The notes under the pieces: generated by a model
Told to the model about the DNA's origin: nothing
Databases searched by the model: none
What the model saw: only the letters and a program-made list of their open reading frames with translations
Shown: piece after piece, positions 56,125 through 64,000 of the stretch
How positions within the stretch are numbered: the first letter of the stretch is position 1
How the letters are laid out: each line of letters begins with the position of its first letter
Made by a program: the position numbers and the translations under genes
From: an uncultured Pseudoteredinibacter sp.
GTDB lineage: Bacteria > Pseudomonadota > Gammaproteobacteria > Pseudomonadales > Cellvibrionaceae
Assembly: GCF_947500695.1 (NCBI RefSeq)
Contig: NZ_CANMSS010000005.1
Location: forward strand, 1-64,000
DNA: 64,000 nucleotides
Reading direction: 5' to 3'

Positions 56125-57513
56125 TAATTGTTCCCAGAGTTGCAGGGTTAAATAGCTACGCCAAGGCCCGGCCAACTCGCTATCAATGTCGATACCGTAT
56201 TTATCGAGTGCCTTTTTAACACCTAGATCTCCATCCAGAAGAATATCAGGCTGGCTAGCTCCCCTTAATGCGGCATAGTTGATGGTCCATGGACCAATGC
56301 CTTTAATATTGGACCATTCTTCAGCATTAAGCTGCCAAGGTAATTGGTCTTGGTAATAACGGGCGAAGTTCTGTAAACATTGTTTGCGAGCTCCGGGCAT
56401 TTTAAAAATTTCGAAATCTTGCTGGGCCAAAGCTCTAGCTTGAGGAAAGTACAGCTGCCCATCTCGGTATTCTCCATAATGTTGTATGAGATTCTCCATG
56501 TGTTGTTTCGCCGCAGCTACCGATATTTGTTGGCCCAAAATGGCTCGAATACCGGCCTCAAAGCTGTCCCAAGTTCCTGGTAGGCGCAAGCCTTCGCAGA
56601 GCTGTAACTTAGGCGCTGCTTTATGTAGCTGCTGTTCGATAAGTAGACTATTGGCATCCAAGTCCAGAAGCCTTTTTATATTGGCAATGACAGCGCGTAA
56701 ATCTTCTAGGCGGTCAATCTCAAGCTTCAATAAAAAGCCATTTTTGTCAGGCAGGTGTTGCGCGGTAAATTTTCCATAGCTTAAATGCTCTTGGCTTCGC
56801 CAGCTAAAGCTGCGGCCGTAGCTATTCTCACTAAGCCATTCCAAGCCTGCTAAGTAGCGTTTACTCAAGAAGCTGTGCAACTGTTTCCAGTTATAAGGTG
56901 GGCGATAATATAGTGGTAACTCAATGAGGTTTTCGGCATTTGCTTTATGGGTTTTTTTACGTAATGCCGAAGGTGTTTGGCCAGCGTACTTTTTAAAAAT
57001 ATCGTTGAACTGACGAACACTGCCAAATCCGCTGGCGAGAGCGATATCGGTAATACTGAGCTGACTGTTCTGTAGAAGTTGCTTGGCAAAGTCGCAGCGC
57101 TTGAGTTGGGCATAGTGTTGTGGCGATAGGCCAATATGTTCCTGGAATAGCTTGCGTAAATATCGATCGCTGATGCCCAAGCGTTCAGCGAGCTCAGGCA
57201 TCGACTGTTCGTCCAGAACACCGTCATCAATCATGCCCATGGCTCGAGTCACGCTGCTGTGCGTTCCGCGCCATGCGGCCGATCCAGGGCTGGCATCTGG
57301 TCGACAGCGGTAACAAGGTCGATAGCCTTCTGCTTGAGCTTGCCAGGCATGCTCATAGTAATCGACGTTTTTCTCCTTCGCTGCGGGTGCTGGGCAGATT
57401 GGTCGGCAGTATATTCCAGTCGTTTTGACGGCAACAAAGAATAACCCGTCAAAGCGGGCATCGCGGCTGAGCCTAGCTTGATGAAGTTGTTCGATATTGA
57501 GCGTTTGGCTCAT
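56119..57513 (-). CDS. Ada-N / AraC-HTH / AlkA fusion DNA glycosylase
   Basis: A 464-residue fusion. Residues 1-75: Ada metal-binding domain with the four-cysteine pattern YCRPICPA ... CYRCRPD (methyl-phosphotriester sensor). Residues about 80-185: AraC-type helix-turn-helix domain. Residues about 200-310: AlkA N-terminal domain (RPPYNWKQLHSFLSKRYLAGLEWL). Residues about 315-464: HhH-GPD glycosylase with IKGIGPWTINYAALRG and DGDLGVKKAL, carrying the catalytic Asp. It should both sense methylation and excise 3-methyladenine. The order matches proteins known from many proteobacteria and actinobacteria. Ogt is adjacent. Confidence 0.92.
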   Translation of the reverse strand: MSQTLNIEQLHQARLSRDARFDGLFFVAVKTTGIYCRPICPAPAAKEKNVDYYEHAWQAQAEGYRPCYRCRPDASPGSAAWRGTHSSVTRAMGMIDDGVLDEQSMPELAERLGISDRYLRKLFQEHIGLSPQHYAQLKRCDFAKQLLQNSQLSITDIALASGFGSVRQFNDIFKKYAGQTPSALRKKTHKANAENLIELPLYYRPPYNWKQLHSFLSKRYLAGLEWLSENSYGRSFSWRSQEHLSYGKFTAQHLPDKNGFLLKLEIDRLEDLRAVIANIKRLLDLDANSLLIEQQLHKAAPKLQLCEGLRLPGTWDSFEAGIRAILGQQISVAAAKQHMENLIQHYGEYRDGQLYFPQARALAQQDFEIFKMPGARKQCLQNFARYYQDQLPWQLNAEEWSNIKGIGPWTINYAALRGASQPDILLDGDLGVKKALDKYGIDIDSELAGPWRSYLTLQLWEQLS

Positions 57514-57622
57514 GATGCTTCTCGCTAGTGGTTTTGCTCATTGTAACGCGAATACTACCGTTAACTAGCGGGTTTCGGAACTGAACCATTTTGAGTGTTG
57601 GTTGCAATCGAAAGCTTATGGC

Positions 57623-60600
57623 TTAAAGATTGACAGGCAAAATAAGTACTATGGCAGTGCCTTTGTTGGGAAGTGAGCGACAGATAATTCTAGCCTTTAA
57701 TATCTGGTTGACCCAATTAAACACCGAGTGCATTCCTAGACCGATACGCTCAGCTTCTTGGGAACTGGTATGGAATGGTTCAAATATCTGCTCTCGTTCA
57801 CTTGCAGACATTCCTCGGCCGTTATCGGAGATGGTTATTTTATAGTTATCGCTATGATGTCTTACTCGAATCTTTATGGTGGAATGAGGGCTTTCTTGGT
57901 TCTCTCTATCTATGTCTTCCGTAGTTTTTCTCAGCTCGCTAAAGCCATGGTACAAGCTGTTACTCAGGATTTCGCTGATAATATTTTTTAGTACCACTGG
58001 ATAGCTATCTAGCAATAGAGTTTTATCACAATCGATATGCACATCTACATTGTGAGCATCAAGCTTGCCTTTTACTGAAGCAAGACTTGCTTCGAGTATT
58101 TTATACAAATAAATAGCTTGTTTTTCCACCGGCAACTCTTCAGCCGCACTTTGTTTGAAACGGCTAGTCAGCTGGGCCATACGTTCAATATTCTTGGCCA
58201 TAAGATCACTGCTACTGATGGTGTTTTTCATTAGCGATTTTAGTTTCTGTTCGGTGAGCTGGCCACTATCAAATGAATTTTGAGTATCTTTTGCTAAATG
58301 TTGCAGTCCACTATTACTGCTCTTCAATATTCCAATCGGCGTATTAAGCTCATGGGAAACGCCTCTTACTAATCGTCCGAGAGAAGCTTGTTTCTCACTT
58401 TCGATTAGCTGGTTCTGCGTTTTTTGTAAGTTATCTAAAGATTCATTTAATTCGCTAGTACGCTCTTTTACCGTCTCTTCGAGCCATTTTTGCTTATTGG
58501 TTAGTTGTTGAACACGCCAACGATAAAGTAAATAGAGAAGTAACAGAGCAAGGATAATGAGTGCAATGAGAAACCAATACGTCTCATACCAAGCAGGAAG
58601 TATCTTCAGTGACAACTTTAAAGTTTGGCGGCCCCATTCGCCTACACGGTTACTACCTTTGATTTCCAATAGATAGGCTCCTGGTGGAAGCTTGCTTAAG
58701 CTTATGCGGCGCCCTTGATAAGTCGATTCAATCCAGTTGTCTTGATAACCTTTGATTCGGTAGGCATAGCGATTTTGATTTGGAGCGCTGTAATCTAAGG
58801 CCGCCGCAGTGATCTCGACAAGCTGTGTATCTGCTGCCACCGAGATAGAGTGATTTATGGCATTGGCTGTTAAATCTATAGGCTGACCATCAATAGTCAC
58901 CTTAGAAACCACAGTGGGTGTATCGAAGCGCCAAGACCTTAATTGATCACGTTTAAGAAAAACTAAACCCTCGGCGCTACCGTGAAGTTGACGATTGTTA
59001 GTGAGTTCCACTTGAGCAAAGTATCGATCAATATGTGGTAGCAGACCTTCCGCACGGCCGAGTTTCCGATACTTTCCAGAATGTATGTTTACGTTTTCAT
59101 GAGATGACCACAGCTGGCCATTATCATCTTCAAAAAAGCGACCTGATATCGACTGTTCAAGTGGAACCTCTTGCAAGAATATAGTCTGCTTCTTGCTGTG
59201 ATAATTGGCTTGATAGAGTTTACCTCCAAAAGATAGCATCGCTTGTTGGCTGCGTGCTGGAAATGCGTATCGAATTCGAGTGTCGCCGGAAATTTTCTTG
59301 ATATGCCCCGCATGCAATAGAGCACTGATTGAGTCACCACCCGCTTTAATGACAGCAATATAGTCTTTGCCAGCAAACCAAAGATTGTGGTCTTTATCTG
59401 TGAAGGAGTGGTTCGTTCTCGAGGAGTATGGCCCCAGTTTTCCTAGATCAATTTTTTCAAATTGATTCTGCTCGCTGGAGTATCTGAAAATTCCATGGCT
59501 CCCTGATGCGTATAACCTTTGTTTCTTATCGAAGACAAGGTTAAAGTATTTTCTCCCGATCTCATGCTTGCTATCGCCCAAAGCTTGAACGGATTCTAGA
59601 TCAGGACTTATTTTATAGACGCCTTTTTCCCCGATAGAAGCATAGACACTCGCTGAATTATCTTCGGCTAAAGCGTAAACAGATCCTTTGGGTAGTGTCT
59701 CATCTTGCTCTTCATTACTGCTATCGAGCTTCGCATACAAGCCGCCGTCAGCTCGCAATATGCTGATTCCCTGACGCGAATGGGCAAGCCAAATTCGTTC
59801 AGAGCTGTGTTTTAATATATAAAAGATCGAGTTATTCAGTATTTGATTTGGCTGCCAGGGGTTATTGGCAATATTGCGAATGGCCTGTCGTTCTGGGTTA
59901 ATAAACATAGAAGGTTTTGAAAAGCGACCCAGCCAAATGATTCCGGCATTATCTTCATAAATCGCGTTGATGGTGTCGGCGCCTAACGCCAGCCCGTGAA
60001 CGGAATTGATTGGGTGTTGCTTGATAACGCTGCCATCAATTGGGTTTACCTGCCACACACCGTTACCTCGAGTACCAGCCCATAGGCTACCATCCACGCT
60101 GAAGACCATTTCGGTAATCAATCCAATATTATCCACTCGACGGTCTATATTCTGGTCTTTAAGGCGCAGCAAACTCCCTTCGTTGGAAAACCATAGCCCA
60201 CCTTCAGGGTCAGTAATTAATTTGGAGCTTATCTTTCCGGTGAAGCCAAGAGCGCTGAGCTCTCCTTTGCTATTCAGTTGAAACAATCCATCTTGAGTGC
60301 TGAAAAATATCTGATCTTGAAAGCTAGAAATGTAAGAGACGGGGTTCTTGCTGAGGTAAATTTCTGTGATATTAAAGTTGTTACTTTTATTGTCAAAAGC
60401 GACTTTGTATATACCTGTATCGCTGGCAACGAGTAAATCATTGCCTTGGTAAGCGATTATATCCTCAGCTTGAAAACGCTTAAGGGTGATGTCACTAAAT
60501 TCTCTTTGCGCAGAGAAAGAATAAAAAGAAACGGTTTTTCGGTGAGTTAGAAACCACATCCCTTTTTCATTGGCGCTAATCAATTTATAAATGGGAGATT

Positions 60601-60883
60601 GTCCGCCGACAGTTTTGTCGCCACTCTTTATTCTGTGGTAATCAAAGCCGTCATACCAAACGATACCATAGCGCCCTCCCATCCATAGGCGACCATGGTG
60701 GTCTTTGGCGAAACTGAGAATTGAAGTAGTCTCAAAGCCATCACGCTTTAGCTCGTGAAAGTAGGGTGAGCCGCTTTGAAATAAACCCTCATAGTCGCTG
60801 CCACTGTTGCTACTCTCCGCGAATAGAGCGTTGCCCATCAGCCAGAGTGTTAATAGAGGTATCAAGCGATAATGTTGTCGCAT
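57623..60883 (-). CDS. Orphan sensor histidine kinase with periplasmic beta-propeller
   Basis: A 1086-residue kinase. Residues 1-22 are a signal peptide. About 45-700 are two-component-regulator propeller repeats (WMGGRYGIVWYDG, LWAGTRGNGVW, WLGRFSKP and others). About 705-790 is a Y_Y_Y domain (YRIKGYQDNWIEST). One membrane helix follows (about 800-820), then a coiled coil, a HisKA domain with VRGVSHELNTPIG and a HATPase (ISDNGRGMS, GLGMHSVFNW). Unlike many relatives it has no receiver or HTH of its own, and no response regulator is adjacent. Ligand and partner are unknown. Confidence 0.92.
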   Translation of the reverse strand: MRQHYRLIPLLTLWLMGNALFAESSNSGSDYEGLFQSGSPYFHELKRDGFETTSILSFAKDHHGRLWMGGRYGIVWYDGFDYHRIKSGDKTVGGQSPIYKLISANEKGMWFLTHRKTVSFYSFSAQREFSDITLKRFQAEDIIAYQGNDLLVASDTGIYKVAFDNKSNNFNITEIYLSKNPVSYISSFQDQIFFSTQDGLFQLNSKGELSALGFTGKISSKLITDPEGGLWFSNEGSLLRLKDQNIDRRVDNIGLITEMVFSVDGSLWAGTRGNGVWQVNPIDGSVIKQHPINSVHGLALGADTINAIYEDNAGIIWLGRFSKPSMFINPERQAIRNIANNPWQPNQILNNSIFYILKHSSERIWLAHSRQGISILRADGGLYAKLDSSNEEQDETLPKGSVYALAEDNSASVYASIGEKGVYKISPDLESVQALGDSKHEIGRKYFNLVFDKKQRLYASGSHGIFRYSSEQNQFEKIDLGKLGPYSSRTNHSFTDKDHNLWFAGKDYIAVIKAGGDSISALLHAGHIKKISGDTRIRYAFPARSQQAMLSFGGKLYQANYHSKKQTIFLQEVPLEQSISGRFFEDDNGQLWSSHENVNIHSGKYRKLGRAEGLLPHIDRYFAQVELTNNRQLHGSAEGLVFLKRDQLRSWRFDTPTVVSKVTIDGQPIDLTANAINHSISVAADTQLVEITAAALDYSAPNQNRYAYRIKGYQDNWIESTYQGRRISLSKLPPGAYLLEIKGSNRVGEWGRQTLKLSLKILPAWYETYWFLIALIILALLLLYLLYRWRVQQLTNKQKWLEETVKERTSELNESLDNLQKTQNQLIESEKQASLGRLVRGVSHELNTPIGILKSSNSGLQHLAKDTQNSFDSGQLTEQKLKSLMKNTISSSDLMAKNIERMAQLTSRFKQSAAEELPVEKQAIYLYKILEASLASVKGKLDAHNVDVHIDCDKTLLLDSYPVVLKNIISEILSNSLYHGFSELRKTTEDIDRENQESPHSTIKIRVRHHSDNYKITISDNGRGMSASEREQIFEPFHTSSQEAERIGLGMHSVFNWVNQILKARIICRSLPNKGTAIVLILPVNL

Positions 60884-61010
60884 GGAATAGGGCTTGCCTG
60901 CCTTTCTTTTAGTTGGAAGTTAGCAAGGAAAAACTGCTGTATAGAATAGTTATAGCTTAGAATGAAGGTTTGGCCTAATGGCGTGAGTGATTTCTCGATA
61001 TATCTCAAAT

Positions 61011-61044
61011 ATAGGCTAGAGCCGCTGTTTCGGCTCTAGCCTAT
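61011..61044 (-). terminator. Terminator of the Old Yellow Enzyme gene
   Basis: ATAGGCTAGAGCCG (61011-61024) and CGGCTCTAGCCTAT (61031-61044) form a perfect 14-bp stem with a 6-nt loop, eight bases past the OYE stop. The U-tract is weak (ATTTGAG), but the stem is very stable. Confidence 0.75.
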
Positions 61045-61051
61045 TGCTGAA

Positions 61052-62161
61052 TTAGACTAGCTTGAACAGCATGTCTTTTTCATAAGCGGCCATGTCATCC
61101 ATACGGCCTTCACGAACAATCTTAGGCCAATCTGGGTTGGCAATAAGGGCGCGACCCACGGCAACCAAGTCAAATTCGTCCGCCTCCATACGTTGAATCA
61201 AGTTGTCTAGACTTGCAGGCTCTGCCTCACGGAACATTGGTGTGCCATCAACCGGTAGGAAGTCCTGGTTCAAGCTTACGCTACCGACAGTGATAGTGGG
61301 TTTTCCGGTAATTTTCTTTACCCAGCCGGCAAGGTTTAGATCGCTACCTTCGAATTCCGGCTCCCAGAAACGGCGAGTGGAGCAGTGGAAGATATCCACG
61401 CCTGCTTCGGATAAAGGCTGGATGAACTGCTCAAGCTCTTCTGGAGTGTTCACCAAGCGGGCAGGGTAGTCTTGTTGCTTCCACTGGGACCAGCGGAAGA
61501 TAATTGGGAAATCTGGGCCTACGGCTGCGCGGCAGGCTTTAATAATTTCAATTGCAAAACGTGAGCGGTTTTCAAGGCTACCACCGTATTCATCATCGCG
61601 TTGGTTGCTGCCTTCCCAGAAAAACTGATCGATAAGATAGCCGTGGGCACCATGTAGCTCAATGGCATCCATACCGATGGCTTTTGCGTCTTTCGCACCT
61701 TGGGCAAAAGCGGCGACAACATCAGCAATGTCTTCTTTGCTCATGGCGTGACCGGTAACTTTACCCTCTTTGGCCATGCCACTTGGGCTATAACCTGGTA
61801 CTTCTTTGTCGGGCTCGGTTCCAGGGCGGCGAATAGCACCGACATGCCAAAGTTGTGGCGCGATCTTGCCACCTTCAGCGTGAACGGCATCGACAACTTT
61901 TTTCCATCCAGCTAAAGCATCCTCGCCATAAAAGTAAGGTACATTTTCGTAGCCGTTGGCGGCTTTATGATCGATACAAGTACCTTCGGTAATGATTAAA
62001 CCTGTGCCGCCAGCAGCACGGCGACGATAGTAGTCAACGACCATATCATTAGGCACATTACCTGGTGATGCGGTACGGGTCATGGGAGCCATAACGATAC
62101 GGTTTGGCAATTCTAAGTTACCCAGCTTGGCGGGGCGAAATAAGGTTTCTGAGTGGCTCAT
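61052..62161 (-). CDS. NADH:flavin oxidoreductase, Old Yellow Enzyme family
   Basis: A 369-residue FMN-dependent ene-reductase with TIM-barrel fold. Motifs: RIVMAPMTRTASPGNVPNDMVVDYYRRRA at the N-terminus, APQLWHVGAI, DAIELHGAHGYLIDQFFWEGSNQRDDEYGGSLENRSRF and a C-terminal DLVAVGRALIANPDWP. It likely reduces activated C=C bonds or nitro-compounds. The strong link to the TetR gene 21 bp upstream mirrors nemR-nemA-type operons. The physiological substrate is unknown. Confidence 0.92.
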   Translation of the reverse strand: MSHSETLFRPAKLGNLELPNRIVMAPMTRTASPGNVPNDMVVDYYRRRAAGGTGLIITEGTCIDHKAANGYENVPYFYGEDALAGWKKVVDAVHAEGGKIAPQLWHVGAIRRPGTEPDKEVPGYSPSGMAKEGKVTGHAMSKEDIADVVAAFAQGAKDAKAIGMDAIELHGAHGYLIDQFFWEGSNQRDDEYGGSLENRSRFAIEIIKACRAAVGPDFPIIFRWSQWKQQDYPARLVNTPEELEQFIQPLSEAGVDIFHCSTRRFWEPEFEGSDLNLAGWVKKITGKPTITVGSVSLNQDFLPVDGTPMFREAEPASLDNLIQRMEADEFDLVAVGRALIANPDWPKIVREGRMDDMAAYEKDMLFKLV

Positions 62162-62182
62162 AATGCTCTCTTTGAAGGGTGG

Positions 62183-62791
62183 TTAGTGATCGCCTGCTAG
62201 CAGCAATTGATCAAGTTGTTGTAAGACAGGGGCGATCCACTCGCCACCATGAATTCTGGAATACTGCAGCGCACCTTTTAGGCTTAAAACAAAAATGCTC
62301 GCTTGGGCATTGGCATCGCCTGGAAAGCTAAACTCACCATTTTGGCGACCTTCTTCCAATACTTGGCTGATAAAGTCGAGTTCATGCCGGTCTAAGTCTT
62401 GTAGGGTTGGCAATAAGGCCATGGGCAGTTTAGCGACATCGGCTTGCAGCGAACTTAAAGGACAGACTTTATTTGGGCCTTTGGCATAGCTGAGTAAGGC
62501 TTGTACAAAGGCGTGTAATTTTTCATGGGCACTAATGTCGTTGGCTCGCAATTGCCGAAAAAGATCTTCATGCCATTGCTTAATGGCTTCACACAGCGCT
62601 TGCCCTAGGTCTTCTTTTTTGGGGAAGTGGTAGTGAATACTTGCTTTGGTAATGCCCAGAGCACTGGAGATGTCTTGATAGCTGAAGTTTTCATAGCCAT
62701 GGGTTTGCAACAACTCAAGGCTGATTTGAATAATCTCTTGCTTGCGGTTCTTCTTACGAACCTGCTTGATTGGACTGAGTTGCGCTGACAT
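62183..62791 (-). CDS. TetR-family transcriptional regulator
   Basis: The 202-residue protein has an N-terminal TetR HTH: KQEIIQISLELLQTHGYENFSYQDISSALGITKASIHYHFPKKEDLGQAL. The C-terminal ligand domain contains one cysteine in KVCPLSSLQAD, a position where NemR-type relatives sense electrophiles. The resemblance is suggestive only. It is the first gene of a two-gene operon with OYE. A palindrome 35-48 bp upstream is a likely self-operator. Confidence 0.9.
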   Translation of the reverse strand: MSAQLSPIKQVRKKNRKQEIIQISLELLQTHGYENFSYQDISSALGITKASIHYHFPKKEDLGQALCEAIKQWHEDLFRQLRANDISAHEKLHAFVQALLSYAKGPNKVCPLSSLQADVAKLPMALLPTLQDLDRHELDFISQVLEEGRQNGEFSFPGDANAQASIFVLSLKGALQYSRIHGGEWIAPVLQQLDQLLLAGDH

Positions 62792-62825
62792 AGGGGTTTT
62801 CCACTATTTAATACTGCTTAAATTA

Positions 62826-62839
62826 ACCTACTAGTAGGT
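62826..62839. promoter_or_regulatory. Likely TetR operator
   Basis: ACCTACTAGTAGGT is a perfect 14-bp palindrome 35 bp before the TetR start. A minus-strand TTGACC at 62849-62854 with a -10-like TAGTAG downstream would place it inside the promoter. Binding by the adjacent TetR is inferred. Confidence 0.65.
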
Positions 62840-62913
62840 AAGTTAATATGGTCAAAAATGACCTTCCCCCGTACTAATTGACCGTTGGGTAGACTTTTAC
62901 GGTTAATTTCCCC

Positions 62914-63028
62914 AGATTTTGTCAGGGCGTGGAACTAAATAGGGGACTGGCAGACTAAGAAGACAGCAAGTTAATTGCTCTCCTCCTATATTGAATACTT
63001 AACCCGTCTTAACAGGCGGGTTTTTTTT
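62914..63028 (+). ncRNA. Candidate small RNA ending in an intrinsic terminator
   Basis: A terminator (63001-63022, stem AACCCGTC/GGCGGGTT, then eight T residues ending at 63028) has no plus-strand gene before it. A possible promoter, TTGACC (62878-62883), 18-nt spacer, GTTAAT (62902-62907), would give a transcript of about 115 nt. No coding capacity is seen. Promoter quality is moderate, so this is a candidate only. Confidence 0.4.
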
Positions 63029-63105
63029 GCCTGTAATAAAGTCGTGTGGTTTAGCTTCTATATAGAAAGCCTGCTGTTGTGCGAGTGTAGTATAACGGCT
63101 GAAAA

Positions 63106-63137
63106 CTTAGGGAAGGTTTAAGCTGCTCTTCCCTAAG
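63106..63137 (-). terminator. Lrp gene terminator
   Basis: CTTAGGGAAG (63106-63115) and CTTCCCTAAG (63128-63137) pair perfectly with a 12-nt loop; the minus strand continues TTTTCAG. It lies 16 bases past the lrp stop. Confidence 0.8.
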
Positions 63138-63152
63138 CGATTGAGGATAGTG

Positions 63153-63623
63153 CTAGATTGGCAGCTGAGTTGTGAATTTAACTTGCTTCAATGCAAAGGT
63201 AGAATTCACCGAGGCCACATTTGGCAAGTGTACTAAGCGGGTTTTCAACACCGTTTCATAGTGATCAACGCTGCCAACAACCACCTTGAGTAAATAGTCC
63301 TTCTCACCACTGGTGGAATAGCACTCCACGATTTCTGGAAACTCTTGTACGGCATTTTCAAAAGCCGTCAATGAGTCTTCATCATGCTTAGTCATGGTGA
63401 TATAAGCGTGGACTGAGACGCCAAGCGAGAGTGAGTCAGGATTCAACAAAGTGACTCGTCCCTGAATTATCCCTTCCTTCTCTAGGCGCTTGATGCGGCG
63501 CCAGCAGGGGGTATGTGAAAGGCCAACCGCCTCTCCCAGCTCGGCCATAGAATAATCAGCATTTTCCTGCAAGGCGCGCAGAATCTTGCGATCAAATTCA
63601 TCCAAGGCAAAGGTATCCGACAT
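63153..63623 (-). CDS. Lrp/AsnC-family transcriptional regulator
   Basis: The 156-residue protein has an N-terminal HTH (ALDEFDRKILRALQENADYSMAELGEAVGLSHTPCWRRIKRLEKEGIIQG) and a C-terminal RAM ligand domain (VSVHAYITMTKHDEDSLTAFENAVQEFPEIVECYSTSGEKDYLLKV). Such regulators respond to amino acids or related metabolites and form octamers. It is divergent from the SDR dehydrogenase that starts at 63908, which may be its target. The ligand is unknown. Confidence 0.92.
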   Translation of the reverse strand: MSDTFALDEFDRKILRALQENADYSMAELGEAVGLSHTPCWRRIKRLEKEGIIQGRVTLLNPDSLSLGVSVHAYITMTKHDEDSLTAFENAVQEFPEIVECYSTSGEKDYLLKVVVGSVDHYETVLKTRLVHLPNVASVNSTFALKQVKFTTQLPI

Positions 63624-63907
63624 CCTAATATCTCTCTAACTTTTAGTTTAATGTCCTAAGTCTAGTCAGATATTTGGATCTGTCACTAAATGCCAATAAA
63701 TTTACCGACAAATTAGACGAGCGTAACCTGTGCGAAAAATAGTCGGTTGTTTCGAGATGTGGTTGATTAGGGCGCCAAGTAGGCTGATCAAGCCAATTGT
63801 AAGAATCGGACAGGGGGAGATGGCCATCTTTATGGTATAACTGCTCACCAATTTGTGATCGCCTAGTACTGAGCTGGGCTACTAAGAAAATAATCCTTGG
63901 AGATCTT

Positions 63908-64000
63908 ATGGAACTCAATAATAAAGTCGCAATTGTAACGGGCGGTGCCTCTGGTTTGGGCCGAGCTACTTGTGATCAGCTGGTTGCTGCTGGCGTTAAA
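63908..64000 (+). CDS. Short-chain dehydrogenase (SDR), partial at window end
   Basis: Only the first 31 codons are present; the gene runs off the right edge. The visible N-terminus, MELNNKVAIVTGGASGLGRA, carries the Rossmann TGGxSGxG nucleotide-binding motif of classical SDR enzymes. GGAG lies seven bases before the ATG. Its resemblance is to 3-hydroxyacyl-CoA dehydrogenase type-2 enzymes, but the active-site YxxxK is not in view. It is divergent from the Lrp regulator. Confidence 0.8.
   Translation, partial: MELNNKVAIVTGGASGLGRATCDQLVAAGVK

Larger units (their letters stand above)
62792..63152. other. Intergenic region with operator, candidate sRNA and terminators (361 bp)
   Basis: No protein gene. 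From left to right it holds the TetR operator (62826-62839), a GGTCA-AAAA-TGACC repeat (62850-62863), a candidate sRNA promoter and body (62878-63028), and the lrp terminator (63106-63137). These are listed separately where supported. Confidence 0.6.

Noticed and set aside
63643..63918. 91-codon minus-strand ORF in the lrp/SDR divergent region
   Set aside because: It covers the SDR start and promoter region, has no ribosome site, and lacks recognisable features.

Overview
The window reads as ordinary chromosome of a marine-type gammaproteobacterium, most likely Cellvibrionales/Spongiibacteraceae-like. That placement is an inference from gene order and family resemblance, not from a marker-gene search. 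It is gene-dense with moderate GC. It carries Pseudomonas-type neighbourhoods: mgtE-rapZ-hpf-rpoN-lptBAC-kdsCD-yrbG, ibaG-murA-hisG-hisD, miaB-ybeZ-ybeY-corC, and a CrbS/CrbR-acs-symporter acetate block. I saw no tRNA, rRNA, CRISPR array, transposase or prophage.

Layout. 1-476 is a non-coding array of 154-bp tandem repeats, each with nested stem-loops. 477-5069 holds small or poorly known genes plus rdgC, a SirB-family membrane protein, a DUF4202 protein and darP. 5111-14564 is a long minus-strand block: Mg2+ transport, RapZ, HPF, sigma-54, LPS transport (LptB, A, C), KDO synthesis (KdsC, D) and a Ca2+/Na+ exchanger. The nitrogen-PTS genes (ptsN, ptsO) usually found here are missing. 14863-19435 runs on the plus strand (mlaC, ibaG, murA, hisG, hisD); mlaC stands without mlaFED or mlaB.

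20302-23215 is the most unusual locus: a copper-bufferin (Buf/Hvf) RiPP-type operon. It encodes a lipoprotein precursor with two near-identical six-cysteine modules, an MNIO (DUF692) maturase, its DUF2063 partner and a DoxX/HvfX membrane protein. Stem-loops flank the precursor gene and the last gene.

23340-38088 carries rhlB, a serine hydrolase, an LldD-type dehydrogenase, a MarR-EmrA-EmrB efflux operon with a palindromic operator, an enoyl-CoA hydratase, the corC-ybeY-ybeZ-miaB block and a DUF1820/hydrolase pair. 38089-38603 is intergenic with three DnaA-box-like 9-mers.

38604-53142 is an acetate-utilisation region. It contains a hybrid kinase fused to a sodium-symporter domain (CrbS), a tandem receiver protein with a degenerate first domain, a LuxR-type regulator (CrbR), acs, a DcaP-like porin, a DUF4212 + SSS symporter pair, a CBS/nucleotidyltransferase signalling protein and a DnaQ-like exonuclease. 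A shared dyad, T[AC]GAC-N4-GTC[GT]A, occurs three times between acs and the porin and once before the symporter operon. It is a good candidate for the CrbR operator. Two large palindromic intergenic elements lie between porin and symporter.

53168-64000 has a YkgJ-type protein, a CvfB-like S1 protein, YccF, an alkylation-repair pair (Ogt and an Ada-AlkA fusion), an orphan beta-propeller histidine kinase, a TetR/Old-Yellow-Enzyme pair with a palindromic operator, a candidate small RNA, an Lrp/AsnC regulator and the start of an SDR dehydrogenase cut by the window edge.
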